Below are positions 1 to 7,620 of a stretch of 11,792 bases of DNA, in pieces. Each line of letters begins with the position of its first letter. Position 1 is the stretch's first letter. Below the pieces are notes generated by a model. It worked only from the letters and a program-made list of their open reading frames with translations, was not told the origin of the DNA and did not search any database. A program made the position numbers and the translations under genes. The DNA comes from CAYVQZ01 sp964453435. GTDB taxonomy: Bacteria > Abyssobacteria > SURF-5. The stretch spans positions 1 through 11,792 of the forward strand of contig CAYVQZ010000093.1 in NCBI GenBank assembly GCA_964453435.1, given 5' to 3'.

Positions 1-425
1 CTAAGACGTCAGGCCGTTCAAAACCCCTCGTAGCGCAACGGGCTCGCTTGAAGCTTTCTTCTTGTTCGGTCAAGGAAAATTGCCAAACCACGCACCTTTG
101 CCGCTTTAACCGGCGAGGAAGTCCAGCGCCAAATTCAAAAGAAGCGAGTGGCATTCAAAGCTCTAAAGGGCTGAGAGATACTGTCTGGCATGATTCCCCG
201 TTTCGCCGAAAAGGAAAGGCAGGGACTATACAGCCAATCGCACGATTCGAATGACGTTGGAAAAGGCGGGAGCAAGTGGCGAAGCGCAAGGGGACAAAAA
301 TGGAGTATATCGGTCCAGAATTTCTGATTTTTCTCCGCCATGGAAGCGGGTTTTTAGTTATAAGCCATTCTGTTAATAGCACTTATGTATAATATTCCAA
401 AATTGTCGGGGTTTGGCGAATTACC
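1..425. other. Region with no convincing gene
   Basis: No gene is supported here. The frame beginning at base 3 stays open from the window edge to a stop at 252-254, and another short frame (52 to about 174) ends in a plausible-looking charged tail. Neither has a ribosome site or a recognisable family, and the second has no usual start codon. No tRNA or rRNA fold was recognised. From about 340 the sequence becomes AT-rich, which fits the promoter zone of the downstream sigma gene. A TATAAT at 388-393 has no good -35 partner. Confidence 0.4.
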
Positions 426-454
426 TTGACAAGGCGGAAGTTGTGTGGTACAAT
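426..454 (+). promoter_or_regulatory. Sigma70-type promoter of the sigma factor gene
   Basis: TTGACA at 426-431 and TACAAT at 449-454 are separated by exactly 17 bases. This is a near-perfect housekeeping promoter, with transcription expected to start near 461 and a leader of about 80 bases before the gene. It implies the gene is transcribed by the primary sigma factor. Confidence 0.85.
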
Positions 455-532
455 CCTAATAGACTAACTGGACCATATAAGTCCACAAAGCGAACCCCAT
501 TGCAAAACCCTTGAGGAAAGACCAAAGAAAGC

Positions 533-539
533 AGAGGGG
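533..539 (+). promoter_or_regulatory. Ribosome binding site deciding the sigma factor start
   Basis: AGAGGGG lies 4 bases before ATG 544 (the GAGG part is 6 bases away). The alternative TTG start at 511, 33 bases upstream in the same frame, has no purine-rich site before it. ATG 544 is therefore preferred. Confidence 0.65.
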
Positions 540-543
540 TAAG

Positions 544-1740
544 ATGAGAAAACGTGATACGAAGGCACGGGCAAAAGTCCGTTCAGGGAAGAAAACCTCT
601 GGTCCGGCGAACAGCAAAAACTCCAAAGCTTCAAAAACTCTCGCCGAGAAACTTCGTTCCGAGTCAGGCTCCCAAGTTGTGGCAACGGCGGTGGCATTGG
701 CTGAGGAACAACTCGGCGATCTTGAGGATTTCGAGATAGTCCTCGAAGACACTGACGAGCAGGAAGAAAGCAAGGGGTTTAAGTTCGTGCGTGCGGGCGC
801 TGAAGACGAAGAGGATGATTCGGAGGACGATGAGACGAATTTGGAGGAAGAAACTTTCAGTCCCCTTCCCCGAGAGCGTTCTTCCGGAGAAGACCTGTTG
901 CGCTTGTATTTTCGTGATATAGGGCGTATTCCGCTCCTTTCCGACCAGGATGTCGTTCGCCTGGCAAAGAAGCTCGAGCGAGCGCGAAAGCGAAGAGACA
1001 AGGCGACCATGCGGAAAGTGAAGGCTGAGTTGGTTTCGGCCAATTTGAGGCTTGTTGTAAGCATTGCAAAGAAGTTCTCGAATTGCGGTATGTCCCTGCT
1101 GGATCTGGTCCAGGCCGGCAATATGGGACTCATGAAGGCGGTCGACGGGTTCGATTACAAGCTTGGTTTCAAATTCAGCACGTATGCTTCAAAGTGGATA
1201 CAGGCCGCAATTACGAGGACGATTTCCAACCAGGTACGCACTGTTCGAATTCCCGTAAATGTGATTCCCGCGCTGAAGAAAGTGGATAGAACCAGCCGGA
1301 AATTAACGCGAGAACTTGGCCGCAAGCCGACGGTCAGTGAAATAGCCAAGGGAGCGGGCTTAGAGAGCGACAAAATTCGCTCGATGGCGAAGATTCCCCA
1401 GCATTCCATTTCGCTCGATTTTCCGGTTGATGGCGACAATGGCGATTGCACACTCGGGGAAATATTGGCGGACACTCATTCTCCAACGACAACCGAAACC
1501 GTTGACAAGCATTTCTTCCGCGAGGAGTTGGAGGCAGTGATGGAAGAAGCTCTTGACGAGCGGGAACGCGAGGTGCTTCGGTTAAGGTACGGTTTGGAGG
1601 ATGGGACCGAGCATACGCAATCCGAGATTGCCGACCATCTTAGGCTGTCGCGCCAGCGAGTCTCACAGATTGAGAATAAGGCGCTTTTGCGGTTGCGTCA
1701 CCACTCGGGGAGCCAGTCAATCAGAAACTTCCTCAACTAA
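544..1740 (+). CDS. Sigma70-family RNA polymerase sigma factor, divergent
   Basis: This sigma factor (398 residues from ATG 544) directs RNA polymerase to promoters. Residues 1-40 are rich in Lys/Arg. Residues about 58-107 are strongly acidic, perhaps an analogue of region 1.1. Region 1.2 (about 116-150, LLRLYFRDIGRIPLL) follows, then region 2 (about 160-235, NLRLVVSIAKKF and GFKFSTYASKWIQ), region 3 (about 240-300) and region 4 (about 325-390), with the helix-turn-helix near LSRQRVSQIENKAL. By hand alignment to E. coli RpoD, W433 is Lys217, R436 is Gln220 and Q437 is Ala221. W434 and T440 are kept. In region 4.2, R584 is kept (Arg370), but E585 is Gln371 and R588 is Ser374. These changes affect -10 and -35 readers, so a group 2/3-like alternative sigma is more likely than the primary one. 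The gene has its own promoter and terminator. Family assignment is certain; promoter specificity is unknown. Confidence 0.93.
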   Translation: MRKRDTKARAKVRSGKKTSGPANSKNSKASKTLAEKLRSESGSQVVATAVALAEEQLGDLEDFEIVLEDTDEQEESKGFKFVRAGAEDEEDDSEDDETNLEEETFSPLPRERSSGEDLLRLYFRDIGRIPLLSDQDVVRLAKKLERARKRRDKATMRKVKAELVSANLRLVVSIAKKFSNCGMSLLDLVQAGNMGLMKAVDGFDYKLGFKFSTYASKWIQAAITRTISNQVRTVRIPVNVIPALKKVDRTSRKLTRELGRKPTVSEIAKGAGLESDKIRSMAKIPQHSISLDFPVDGDNGDCTLGEILADTHSPTTTETVDKHFFREELEAVMEEALDEREREVLRLRYGLEDGTEHTQSEIADHLRLSRQRVSQIENKALLRLRHHSGSQSIRNFLN

Positions 1741-1787
1741 AGCAAAAATAACCGGGCGGAACGTACCCCACATAATAAAGAAGGAAA

Positions 1788-1819
1788 GGGCTGCAATAAG
1801 TTCTGATGCAGCCTTTTTT
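1788..1819 (+). terminator. Rho-independent terminator after the sigma factor gene
   Basis: GGCTGCA (1789-1795) pairs with TGCAGCC (1807-1813) across an 11-base loop and is followed by six T (1814-1819). The A-rich bases before the stem could extend it against the T run. It lies about 50 bases after the sigma stop codon and isolates that gene from the alaS operon. Confidence 0.88.
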
Positions 1820-1868
1820 CTTTTCAATTGAGGTCCCGGACCCACCGCTTCAGAGCAGTGGCCACAAG

Positions 1869-1897
1869 TTGCAAAAGAATTAGTATCTTGTTATAAT
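1869..1897 (+). promoter_or_regulatory. Promoter of the alaS-ruvX-mltG-U32 operon
   Basis: TTGCAA (1869-1874) and a perfect TATAAT (1892-1897) are spaced by 17 bases. Transcription would start near 1904, leaving a leader of about 60 bases that is too short for a T-box and shows none. A second TATAAT at 1928-1933 lacks a good -35 box. Confidence 0.78.
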
Positions 1898-1965
1898 ACG
1901 CACACTTAGGGAACTTTTTGCCGGTTATATAATCCGCCCATAAAGCGTGAAAAAGAGGCAACGAC

Positions 1966-4587
1966 ATGACAGGAAACGAGCTTCGAGAGAGCTTTTTGGA
2001 GTTTTTCAGACGCCGCGGCCATACAATAAAACCGAGTTACCCGCTTGTTCCGCCTGACGACCCGTCCCTGCTGTTTACAAGCGCGGGAATGGTGCAGTTC
2101 AAGAGGGAATTCCTCGGGGAAATCCCGCTGAAATTCACACGCGCCGCCACATGTCAGAAATGTTTTCGCACATCCGACATCGACAATGTGGGCAAAACGG
2201 CGCGTCACCACACCTTTTTCGAGATGCTTGGCAATTTCTCCTTTGGCGACTACTTCAAGGAGGAGTCGATTGCCTGGGGCTGGGAATACGTAACCGAAGA
2301 ACTCGGGCTTCAAAAAGACCGCCTCTGGGTATCGATTTTCAGAGACGATAAAGAAGCGTTTGAAATCTGGAAGAGACTTATCCGCTCCGACCGTATCGTA
2401 CGCATGGGCGAGGAGGATAATTTCTGGACGATGGGACCGACAGGCCCATGCGGACCGTGTTCCGAGATTTACTATGACTACGGGCCGGAGTTCGGCTGCG
2501 GACGTCCCGGATGCGGAGTCGGTTGTGACTGTGACCGTTATGTGGAGATATGGAACCATGTGTTCACACAATTTGACCGCAAAGAGGACGGCGCCCTGGA
2601 GCCTCTTCCCAAGAAAAACATCGATACGGGAATGGGAGTCGAACGAGCTGCCGCCGTGCTGCAAGGCACGCATTCTAATTTCGACACCGACCTTTTCAGG
2701 CCGATTATCGAGTACACGGCTTCCCTGACCGGAATTGACCCGAAAGACGCCGTCGAGCAATACCGCATCATTGCAGACCATGTTCGCGGCCTTACGTTTC
2801 TCGTTGCCGACGGTGTGTTGCCATCCAACGAGGGCAGAGGCTACGTCGAACGGCGAATCCTTCGCAGGGCCTTTCAGCGAGGGCGGGACCTCGGCTTAAA
2901 CGGGCCGTTCTTGTACCGCATAGTGGGGGCCGTGGTGGACACATACAAGGATGCATATCCCGAGCTCGAGGCTAAGCGGGAGCACGTGAGCAAAGTCGTA
3001 AAGACAGAGGAAGAGCGTTTCAACGAGACTCTGGCGCAAGGCCTTGTCCTTATTGAGGATATTATGGAAAACCTCAGGCAATCCGGCAAGAAGCGGATAA
3101 GCGGCGGACAGTTATTCCGTTTGTACGACACATACGGTTTTCCGGTGGAATTGACAGAGGAAATGGCGGCTTCCAAAGGATTCGAACTCGATAAAGAAGG
3201 ATTCGAATCCGAGATGGAAAAACAACGGGAACGTGCTCGTGCGGCCTTCAGCGGGTACGAGACGAGGGGTGAGACTCGCCAATATAGCGAATTGGCCCAC
3301 AAATTGCCCCCCACAAAATTCGTCGGCTACCAGGAACTGGAGGTCGAGGCGAAGGTAATGGCAATAATCGCCCAAGGCGAACCCGTCGAAACAGCGAAAG
3401 CGGAGGCCGAGATCGAAGTGGTTCTCGACATTACGCCATTCTATGCGGAAGCGGGTGGTCAAGTGGGCGACAAGGGCATACTGCAGGCGGGCGAACTCGC
3501 GGCACACGTTTCGGGTACAAGGGAACCCGTAGAAGGCCTGAGGACTCACACCGTGCATCTCGTAAGGGGGGAGCTGCACGTCGGCCAAACCGTGCTGGCC
3601 AAGGTAGATGAGAGTTTGCGTCGGGATACGGCCGCTCACCACTCGGGAACCCACCTGCTTCAAAGCGCCCTGAAAGAAGTTCTGGGTGACCACGTGTACC
3701 AGGCCGGGTCGTTGGTTGCACCGGACCGCTTCCGATTCGATTACGCTCATTTCACTGCGCCGGACCGGCGTCAACTCCGACGGATTGAGGCCCTGGTCAA
3801 CCATAGGATACGGGAAAACATTCCCGTTGAGACCGAAATCCTGCCTTATGAAGAAGCTCAAAGCCGGGGCGCTGTCGCCCTTTTCGGAGAGAAGTACGGC
3901 GACGAAGTTAGGGTCGTAAAAATGGGCGATGTCAGCATGGAATTGTGTGGAGGCACCCACGTTCATGCAAGCGGCGATATCGGGCTTTTTCTCATTGTTT
4001 CGGAGTCGTCGGTCGCCGCCGGTGTGAGAAGGATAGAGGCCGTATGCGGGAGCTCCGCCTACAGGAGGGCGCGAGAGAGTGAAGATATCCTCGCCGAGGC
4101 CGAGTCTGCGCTGAACGTTGCACGTGAGCAAATCGTCGAACGAATACACCAAATGATTGATGAGCGAAAGAAAGCGGAAAAGGAACTGGCCCGGCTTAAA
4201 GGGGCCTTGGCGGCAGACAGGACGGATGATATGCTGGCCAAAGCCGTCGATGTCGACGGTGTCAAAGTCCTGGCCGCTCGGCTCGATGACCACGACGCAC
4301 CTCATTTACGGCAGACAGCGGATTCTCTAAAGGCCAAACTCAAATCGGCCGTGGTTGTCATCGGGGGGGTCTCTGAGGGCAAGGTAATATTGATTGCGGG
4401 CGTCACGAAAGACCTCACAAACAGGATACACGCGGGAGAACTGGTAAAAGATGTGGCAAGAATCGTCGGAGGCGGTGGCGGAGGACGTCCGGACATGGCG
4501 CAAGCCGGAGGAAAGGACGTCGCGAAACTAATGGATGCCCTCGAGCAAGTGCCTGGCCTCGTCGGCCGAATGATAAAAACCAGCTAA
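1966..4587 (+). CDS. alaS: Alanyl-tRNA synthetase
   Basis: This class II synthetase charges tRNA-Ala with alanine in the cytoplasm and hydrolyses mischarged Ser- or Gly-tRNA-Ala. At 873 residues it has the usual full length. The N-terminal catalytic core carries the family's FTSAGMVQFK (37-46), CFRTSDIDNVG (66-76), HHTFFEMLGNFSFGDYFK (81-98) and GMGVER (222-227). A cysteine-rich patch (about 161-190, GCGRPGCGVGCDCD) is a variant seen in many bacterial AlaRS. The editing domain holds the zinc set H559/H563 (HHSGTH) and C661/H665 (CGGTH). The C-terminal C-Ala domain ends in a glycine-rich GGGGGG-RPDMAQAGG motif (835-849) after a coiled coil at about 705-750. AAGAGG (1953-1958) sits 7 bases before the ATG. 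It is the first gene of a four-gene operon. Confidence 0.98.
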   Translation: MTGNELRESFLEFFRRRGHTIKPSYPLVPPDDPSLLFTSAGMVQFKREFLGEIPLKFTRAATCQKCFRTSDIDNVGKTARHHTFFEMLGNFSFGDYFKEESIAWGWEYVTEELGLQKDRLWVSIFRDDKEAFEIWKRLIRSDRIVRMGEEDNFWTMGPTGPCGPCSEIYYDYGPEFGCGRPGCGVGCDCDRYVEIWNHVFTQFDRKEDGALEPLPKKNIDTGMGVERAAAVLQGTHSNFDTDLFRPIIEYTASLTGIDPKDAVEQYRIIADHVRGLTFLVADGVLPSNEGRGYVERRILRRAFQRGRDLGLNGPFLYRIVGAVVDTYKDAYPELEAKREHVSKVVKTEEERFNETLAQGLVLIEDIMENLRQSGKKRISGGQLFRLYDTYGFPVELTEEMAASKGFELDKEGFESEMEKQRERARAAFSGYETRGETRQYSELAHKLPPTKFVGYQELEVEAKVMAIIAQGEPVETAKAEAEIEVVLDITPFYAEAGGQVGDKGILQAGELAAHVSGTREPVEGLRTHTVHLVRGELHVGQTVLAKVDESLRRDTAAHHSGTHLLQSALKEVLGDHVYQAGSLVAPDRFRFDYAHFTAPDRRQLRRIEALVNHRIRENIPVETEILPYEEAQSRGAVALFGEKYGDEVRVVKMGDVSMELCGGTHVHASGDIGLFLIVSESSVAAGVRRIEAVCGSSAYRRARESEDILAEAESALNVAREQIVERIHQMIDERKKAEKELARLKGALAADRTDDMLAKAVDVDGVKVLAARLDDHDAPHLRQTADSLKAKLKSAVVVIGGVSEGKVILIAGVTKDLTNRIHAGELVKDVARIVGGGGGGRPDMAQAGGKDVAKLMDALEQVPGLVGRMIKTS

Positions 4588-4592
4588 GTGTT

Positions 4593-5039
4593 ATGCGAGC
4601 ACACGCAAGAATCCTCGCTCTCGATGTCGGAGAAAAGCGAATCGGTCTATCCGTGAGCGACCCCGCCGGTATCACGGCGCAACCCGCAGGCTTTCTCATC
4701 CGGTCTGCCCGCATCGACGAGGACATTCGAAAAATTCGAGAGATTGCCGAAAAGCATGAGGCGAAATTGATTGTCGTCGGCCTCCCCAAGATGTTGAACG
4801 GCAGCTCAAGTCCGCAAACCCGAAAAGTGGAGGACTTTATTTCCGAGCTCCGCGAACATAGCGATATTCCGGTCAAGACGTGGGATGAGAGACTTACGAC
4901 GACATCGGCGGAAGCCTCGCTTATCGAATCCGGTATGCGACGAAAGGCGCGACGTCGCGTAATCGATTCCGTTGCAGCCCAGATAATGCTCCAGCATTAC
5001 CTGGATTGCCATCGGAACCAGGATATCAGTATCGATTGA
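4593..5039 (+). CDS. ruvX: YqgF/RuvX-type Holliday junction resolvase-like nuclease
   Basis: This is a small RNase H-fold protein (148 residues, typical length) of the YqgF family. The family is called a putative Holliday junction resolvase and is also linked to 16S rRNA 5'-end maturation in E. coli. The fold motif ALDVGEKRIGLSVSD (9-23) carries Asp11. VVGLPKMLNG (61-70), WDERLTT (97-103) with Asp98, and a C-terminal IDSVAAQIMLQHYLD (124-138) with Asp125 provide the other acidic active-site positions. It starts 5 bases after the alaS stop and has no clear ribosome site, so translation is probably coupled to alaS. The alaS-ruvX-mltG order matches that of Bacillus and relatives. The family is clear; the exact cellular role is less certain. 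Confidence 0.94.
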   Translation: MRAHARILALDVGEKRIGLSVSDPAGITAQPAGFLIRSARIDEDIRKIREIAEKHEAKLIVVGLPKMLNGSSSPQTRKVEDFISELREHSDIPVKTWDERLTTTSAEASLIESGMRRKARRRVIDSVAAQIMLQHYLDCHRNQDISID

Positions 5040-5060
5040 GGTGACGGGAAACATCAGACC

Positions 5061-6152
5061 ATGGCAGATCAGGGAACAGAAGATAGAAACCGAGGTAACG
5101 ACGAGGAATCTCGCAGGGCGACACTCAGAGAAAAGAGACGGCAGAAACTTGTCGCGGTCGCTTTTTTTACGTTCTTCATTATTCTCTGGCTCGTTATCCA
5201 CTTTACGAACAGAGTGCTTACGGGTAAGGATTCCAGCCGATTCGGCGGCCCGAAGTATAAAGTTGTTGAGATTGTGCCCGGCTCGCCCGTTTCTGAAATC
5301 GCCGACAGACTCGCCGAACAGAAAATCATTTCAAGCAAGTTTTTTTTCAGACTTGCCGTACACGGACGCGGGTCCACACGGAAACTGAAGGCCGGTGAGT
5401 ATCGGTTCGACGCGTCGTTGTCGCTCGTTCAAGTTCTGCGCTGGCTGGAACAAGGCCATGTGATGCTTCATCGGGTGACGGTCCTTGAGGGAAGCACCGT
5501 GAAGCAGGTGGCAAGACTTCTGGCAAATAAGGAACTCGGCGATTACGAGCGATTCATGAGCCTTGCAGAGGATCCTGAGTTTCTGCGAGAGCTGGGTATT
5601 AGCGGGCCCACTTTGGAAGGGTACTTGTTTCCCGATACCTACAAGGTTGCCAAAGGGCTTCCGGAAGAAAAGCTGATACGGATCATGGTTGACAGGTTCT
5701 GGGAGAAGTGCTCTCCGGTAATTCGAAGCAAGATTGTCAGTTCGGATATGACGCTTCACGAAGTCGTCATAATCGCTTCCATCGTCGAAAAGGAAGCGCT
5801 TTATGATGACGAGACCCCCCTCATTGCGGGGGTCATATATAATCGTCTCCGCCGAAACATGCCGTTGCAATGCGACGTGACAATCCGCTATCCCTTAGAC
5901 AATTACGGTGTTCGCCTCACGTATGCGGACCTGCGCATGGATTCGCCATACAACTCCTATCTCTTCCGGGGGCTACCACCCACTCCCATATGCAATCCCG
6001 GTCTCGCGGCAATCGAGGCCGCGCTCAACCCCGCTGAAACGGACTATTTGTACTTCGTCTCAATGAATAACGGTCGTCACAAGTTCTCTGTCTCGCTGCA
6101 AGAACATAATGAAGCCGTCTACAGGTACCAGATACTCAATGAGCGCGGTTGA
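5061..6152 (+). CDS. mltG: Endolytic murein transglycosylase MltG (YceG-like)
   Basis: MltG cuts nascent peptidoglycan strands at the inner membrane and helps set glycan chain length. The 363-residue protein has a charged cytoplasmic head (1-30), one membrane segment (about 31-48) and an outward domain. A LysM-like N-lobe (about 65-155) is followed by LEGYLFPDTYKV (185-196). The catalytic lobe contains IIASIVEKE (237-245), where Glu243 matches the catalytic Glu218 of E. coli MltG, then GVIYNRLRRNMPLQCD (257-272) and SPYNSYLFRGLPPTPICNPG (295-314). It begins 21 bases after ruvX. The nearest purine-rich site, GAGGTGA (5038-5044), overlaps the ruvX stop and is rather far (16 bases) from the ATG. 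No other in-frame start fits better. T runs of seven and eight bases encode Phe codons in this gene. Confidence 0.96.
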   Translation: MADQGTEDRNRGNDEESRRATLREKRRQKLVAVAFFTFFIILWLVIHFTNRVLTGKDSSRFGGPKYKVVEIVPGSPVSEIADRLAEQKIISSKFFFRLAVHGRGSTRKLKAGEYRFDASLSLVQVLRWLEQGHVMLHRVTVLEGSTVKQVARLLANKELGDYERFMSLAEDPEFLRELGISGPTLEGYLFPDTYKVAKGLPEEKLIRIMVDRFWEKCSPVIRSKIVSSDMTLHEVVIIASIVEKEALYDDETPLIAGVIYNRLRRNMPLQCDVTIRYPLDNYGVRLTYADLRMDSPYNSYLFRGLPPTPICNPGLAAIEAALNPAETDYLYFVSMNNGRHKFSVSLQEHNEAVYRYQILNERG

Positions 6153-7368
6153 ACGACAGACCAATCGAGTGGAACTTGTGGCTCCTGCGGGGAACTTTCA
6201 AAAGCTGAAGGTAGCGGTTGCTTTCGGAGCAGACGCCGTCTACCTGGGAGGACAGAGGTTCAGCCTTCGCGCTCAGTCCGAAAACTTTACCCACGACACA
6301 ACTGCCGAGGCCATCGACTATGCGCACGCGCGCGGTGTGCGAACATACCTCCTGCTGAATATCATTCCGCACAACGAGCATCTTCCGGGAATACGAGAGG
6401 AAATAAGGTTCCTGACGCCGCTTTGCCCCGACGCCGTCGTTGTCTCCGATGTGGGCGTATTCGAACTGGTTCGCGAAATCTCCCCTGCCCTGCCCGTCCA
6501 TGTCAGCACCCAGGCGAACGTCACAAACTGGAAAAGCGCAAAATTTTGGGAGCGTCTCGGAGCCAAGCGGATTATCCTTGCGCGCGAACTTTCCCTGAAG
6601 CAAATTTCGGAAATCCGGCAAAAGACAGACCTTGAACTTGAAATATTCGTTCACGGCGCGATGTGCATGGCCTATTCGGGAAGATGTTTCATGAGCAAGC
6701 ACTTCGTCGGGCGCGACGCAAACCTCGGCGACTGCGCCCAACCCTGCCGCTGGACATACGAGGTTTCCGAGAAGACCAGGCCGGGCGAGGTTCTCGAAGC
6801 GGAAGAAAATAACACCGGAACACTGATTTTCAGTTCGCGCGACCTCTGCATGATCGAACACCTGCCGGAGATAATCAACTCGGGGGTCTCCGCATTAAAA
6901 ATAGAGGGAAGAATGAAAAGCGCTTACTATGTTGGCATTGCCACACGGTCATACAGGCAAGCCATAGATGCGTTCTACTCGGCGCCGAACGCCTACGAAA
7001 CCGACCCCGCATGGGGGAATGAATTGAGGAAAACGAGCAACCGCGCTTTTACCAGCGGATTCTATTTGGGAGAAATGCAGAAAGGGCTGACACCCAGCGG
7101 CGGGGCCGACAGGAAAAGCACCCATTCGTTCGTGGGAGTCATCACCGAGACCCGCCAGACACATGCGCGCGTGGAAGTGCGAGGACGCATCGAAAAGGGC
7201 GACGTTCTGGAGTGCGTCTGCCCGAAACGCGGCGATTTTCTTTATGCCGTGGAATCAATGCTCGACGCGGCAGGTAATGAAATCGAAAAAGCTCAACCCA
7301 ACCAAGTGGTCGAGTTCGCCGGTCTCCGCGCAGAGCCATACTCGCTGATGCGAAAGCCTGCGTCTTGA
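6139..7368 (+). CDS. U32-family protein, TrhP/YrrO-like tRNA hydroxylation factor
   Basis: The U32 family was first named as peptidase/collagenase. Bacterial members of this type (E. coli TrhP/YegQ, B. subtilis YrrN and YrrO) are needed for prephenate-dependent 5-hydroxyuridine formation in tRNA anticodons. The 409-residue protein shows ELVAPAGNFQKLKVAVAFGA (12-31), DAVYLGG (32-38), HVSTQANVTN (121-130), ELEIFVHGAMCMAYSGRCFM (166-185), NLGDCAQPCRW (195-205) and LKIEGRMKS (253-261). Cys176, Cys183, Cys199 and Cys203 are in positions expected for an iron-sulfur cluster in this family. The ATG at 6139 is chosen because the family's conserved start (VELVAPAGN) follows 10 residues later. It overlaps the mltG stop by 14 bases. 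An in-frame ATG at 6109 would overlap mltG by 44 bases. Which U32 subgroup it belongs to is inferred from operon context. Confidence 0.9.
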   Translation: MSAVERQTNRVELVAPAGNFQKLKVAVAFGADAVYLGGQRFSLRAQSENFTHDTTAEAIDYAHARGVRTYLLLNIIPHNEHLPGIREEIRFLTPLCPDAVVVSDVGVFELVREISPALPVHVSTQANVTNWKSAKFWERLGAKRIILARELSLKQISEIRQKTDLELEIFVHGAMCMAYSGRCFMSKHFVGRDANLGDCAQPCRWTYEVSEKTRPGEVLEAEENNTGTLIFSSRDLCMIEHLPEIINSGVSALKIEGRMKSAYYVGIATRSYRQAIDAFYSAPNAYETDPAWGNELRKTSNRAFTSGFYLGEMQKGLTPSGGADRKSTHSFVGVITETRQTHARVEVRGRIEKGDVLECVCPKRGDFLYAVESMLDAAGNEIEKAQPNQVVEFAGLRAEPYSLMRKPAS

Positions 7369-7382
7369 AGGAAAAAGGCTGA

Positions 7383-7523
7383 AGAGAGTGTCCCACGATC
7401 GACGATCCGTGCGGAGGGGGCAGTCCTCCAATCTACGAATCCCCAAAATACGGGGATTCCGCAATTGGGGACAGCCCCCTACGGTGGTTTATCGGCAATA
7501 TGGACAATCGTGGGACAGTCTCT
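7383..7523. repeat. Palindromic intergenic repeat, copy 1 (REP/MITE-like)
   Basis: A nested palindrome fills the space between two convergent genes. Outer arms AGAGAGTGTCCCACGAT (7383-7399) and ATCGTGGGACAGTCTCT (7507-7523) match with one mismatch. Inside, GGGGGCAGTCCTCCAAT (7416-7432) pairs imperfectly with ATTGGGGACAGCCCCC (7464-7479). The tip is an 8-base-pair hairpin GAATCCCC (7437-7444) / GGGGATTC (7452-7459). Arms and core recur at the right end of the window. No transposase is encoded, so it would be a non-autonomous element, or a repeat spread by an enzyme encoded elsewhere. Its position suggests it could also act as a two-way transcription barrier. The flanks 7369-7382 and 7524-7620 hold nothing I recognise. 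Confidence 0.8.
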
Positions 7524-7620
7524 GAACACCCTTTCCCCCGCCACTGCCGGCGTGGAGATTGTCGAAAAGGTCTTCCTCGCGGCATCAAACGAACAACCTC
7601 CCCTCAAGGATTGACGGCCA

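Noticed and set aside
456..1133. A 225-codon minus-strand frame opposite the sigma gene, rich in Ser
   Set aside because: Low-complexity serine content mirrors the acidic and lysine codons of the sense strand; there is no ribosome site or homology.
3112..4305. A 397-codon open frame antisense to alaS
   Set aside because: It lies wholly opposite a certain gene, shows no family motifs, and is explained by codon bias of the sense strand leaving the antisense frame open.
5339..5347. A run of eight T in mltG as a slippage or phase-variation site
   Set aside because: It encodes ordinary Phe codons in an intact conserved gene, with no sign of an alternative frame product.
5041..5388. GTG-start frame of 115 codons overlapping the start of mltG
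   Set aside because: It has a purine-rich sequence only by overlap with the ruvX end, no family features, and is displaced by the certain mltG frame.
7383..7523. CRISPR array
   Set aside because: The repeated pieces are nested inverted arms of one palindrome, not evenly spaced direct repeats with spacers, and no cas gene is present.
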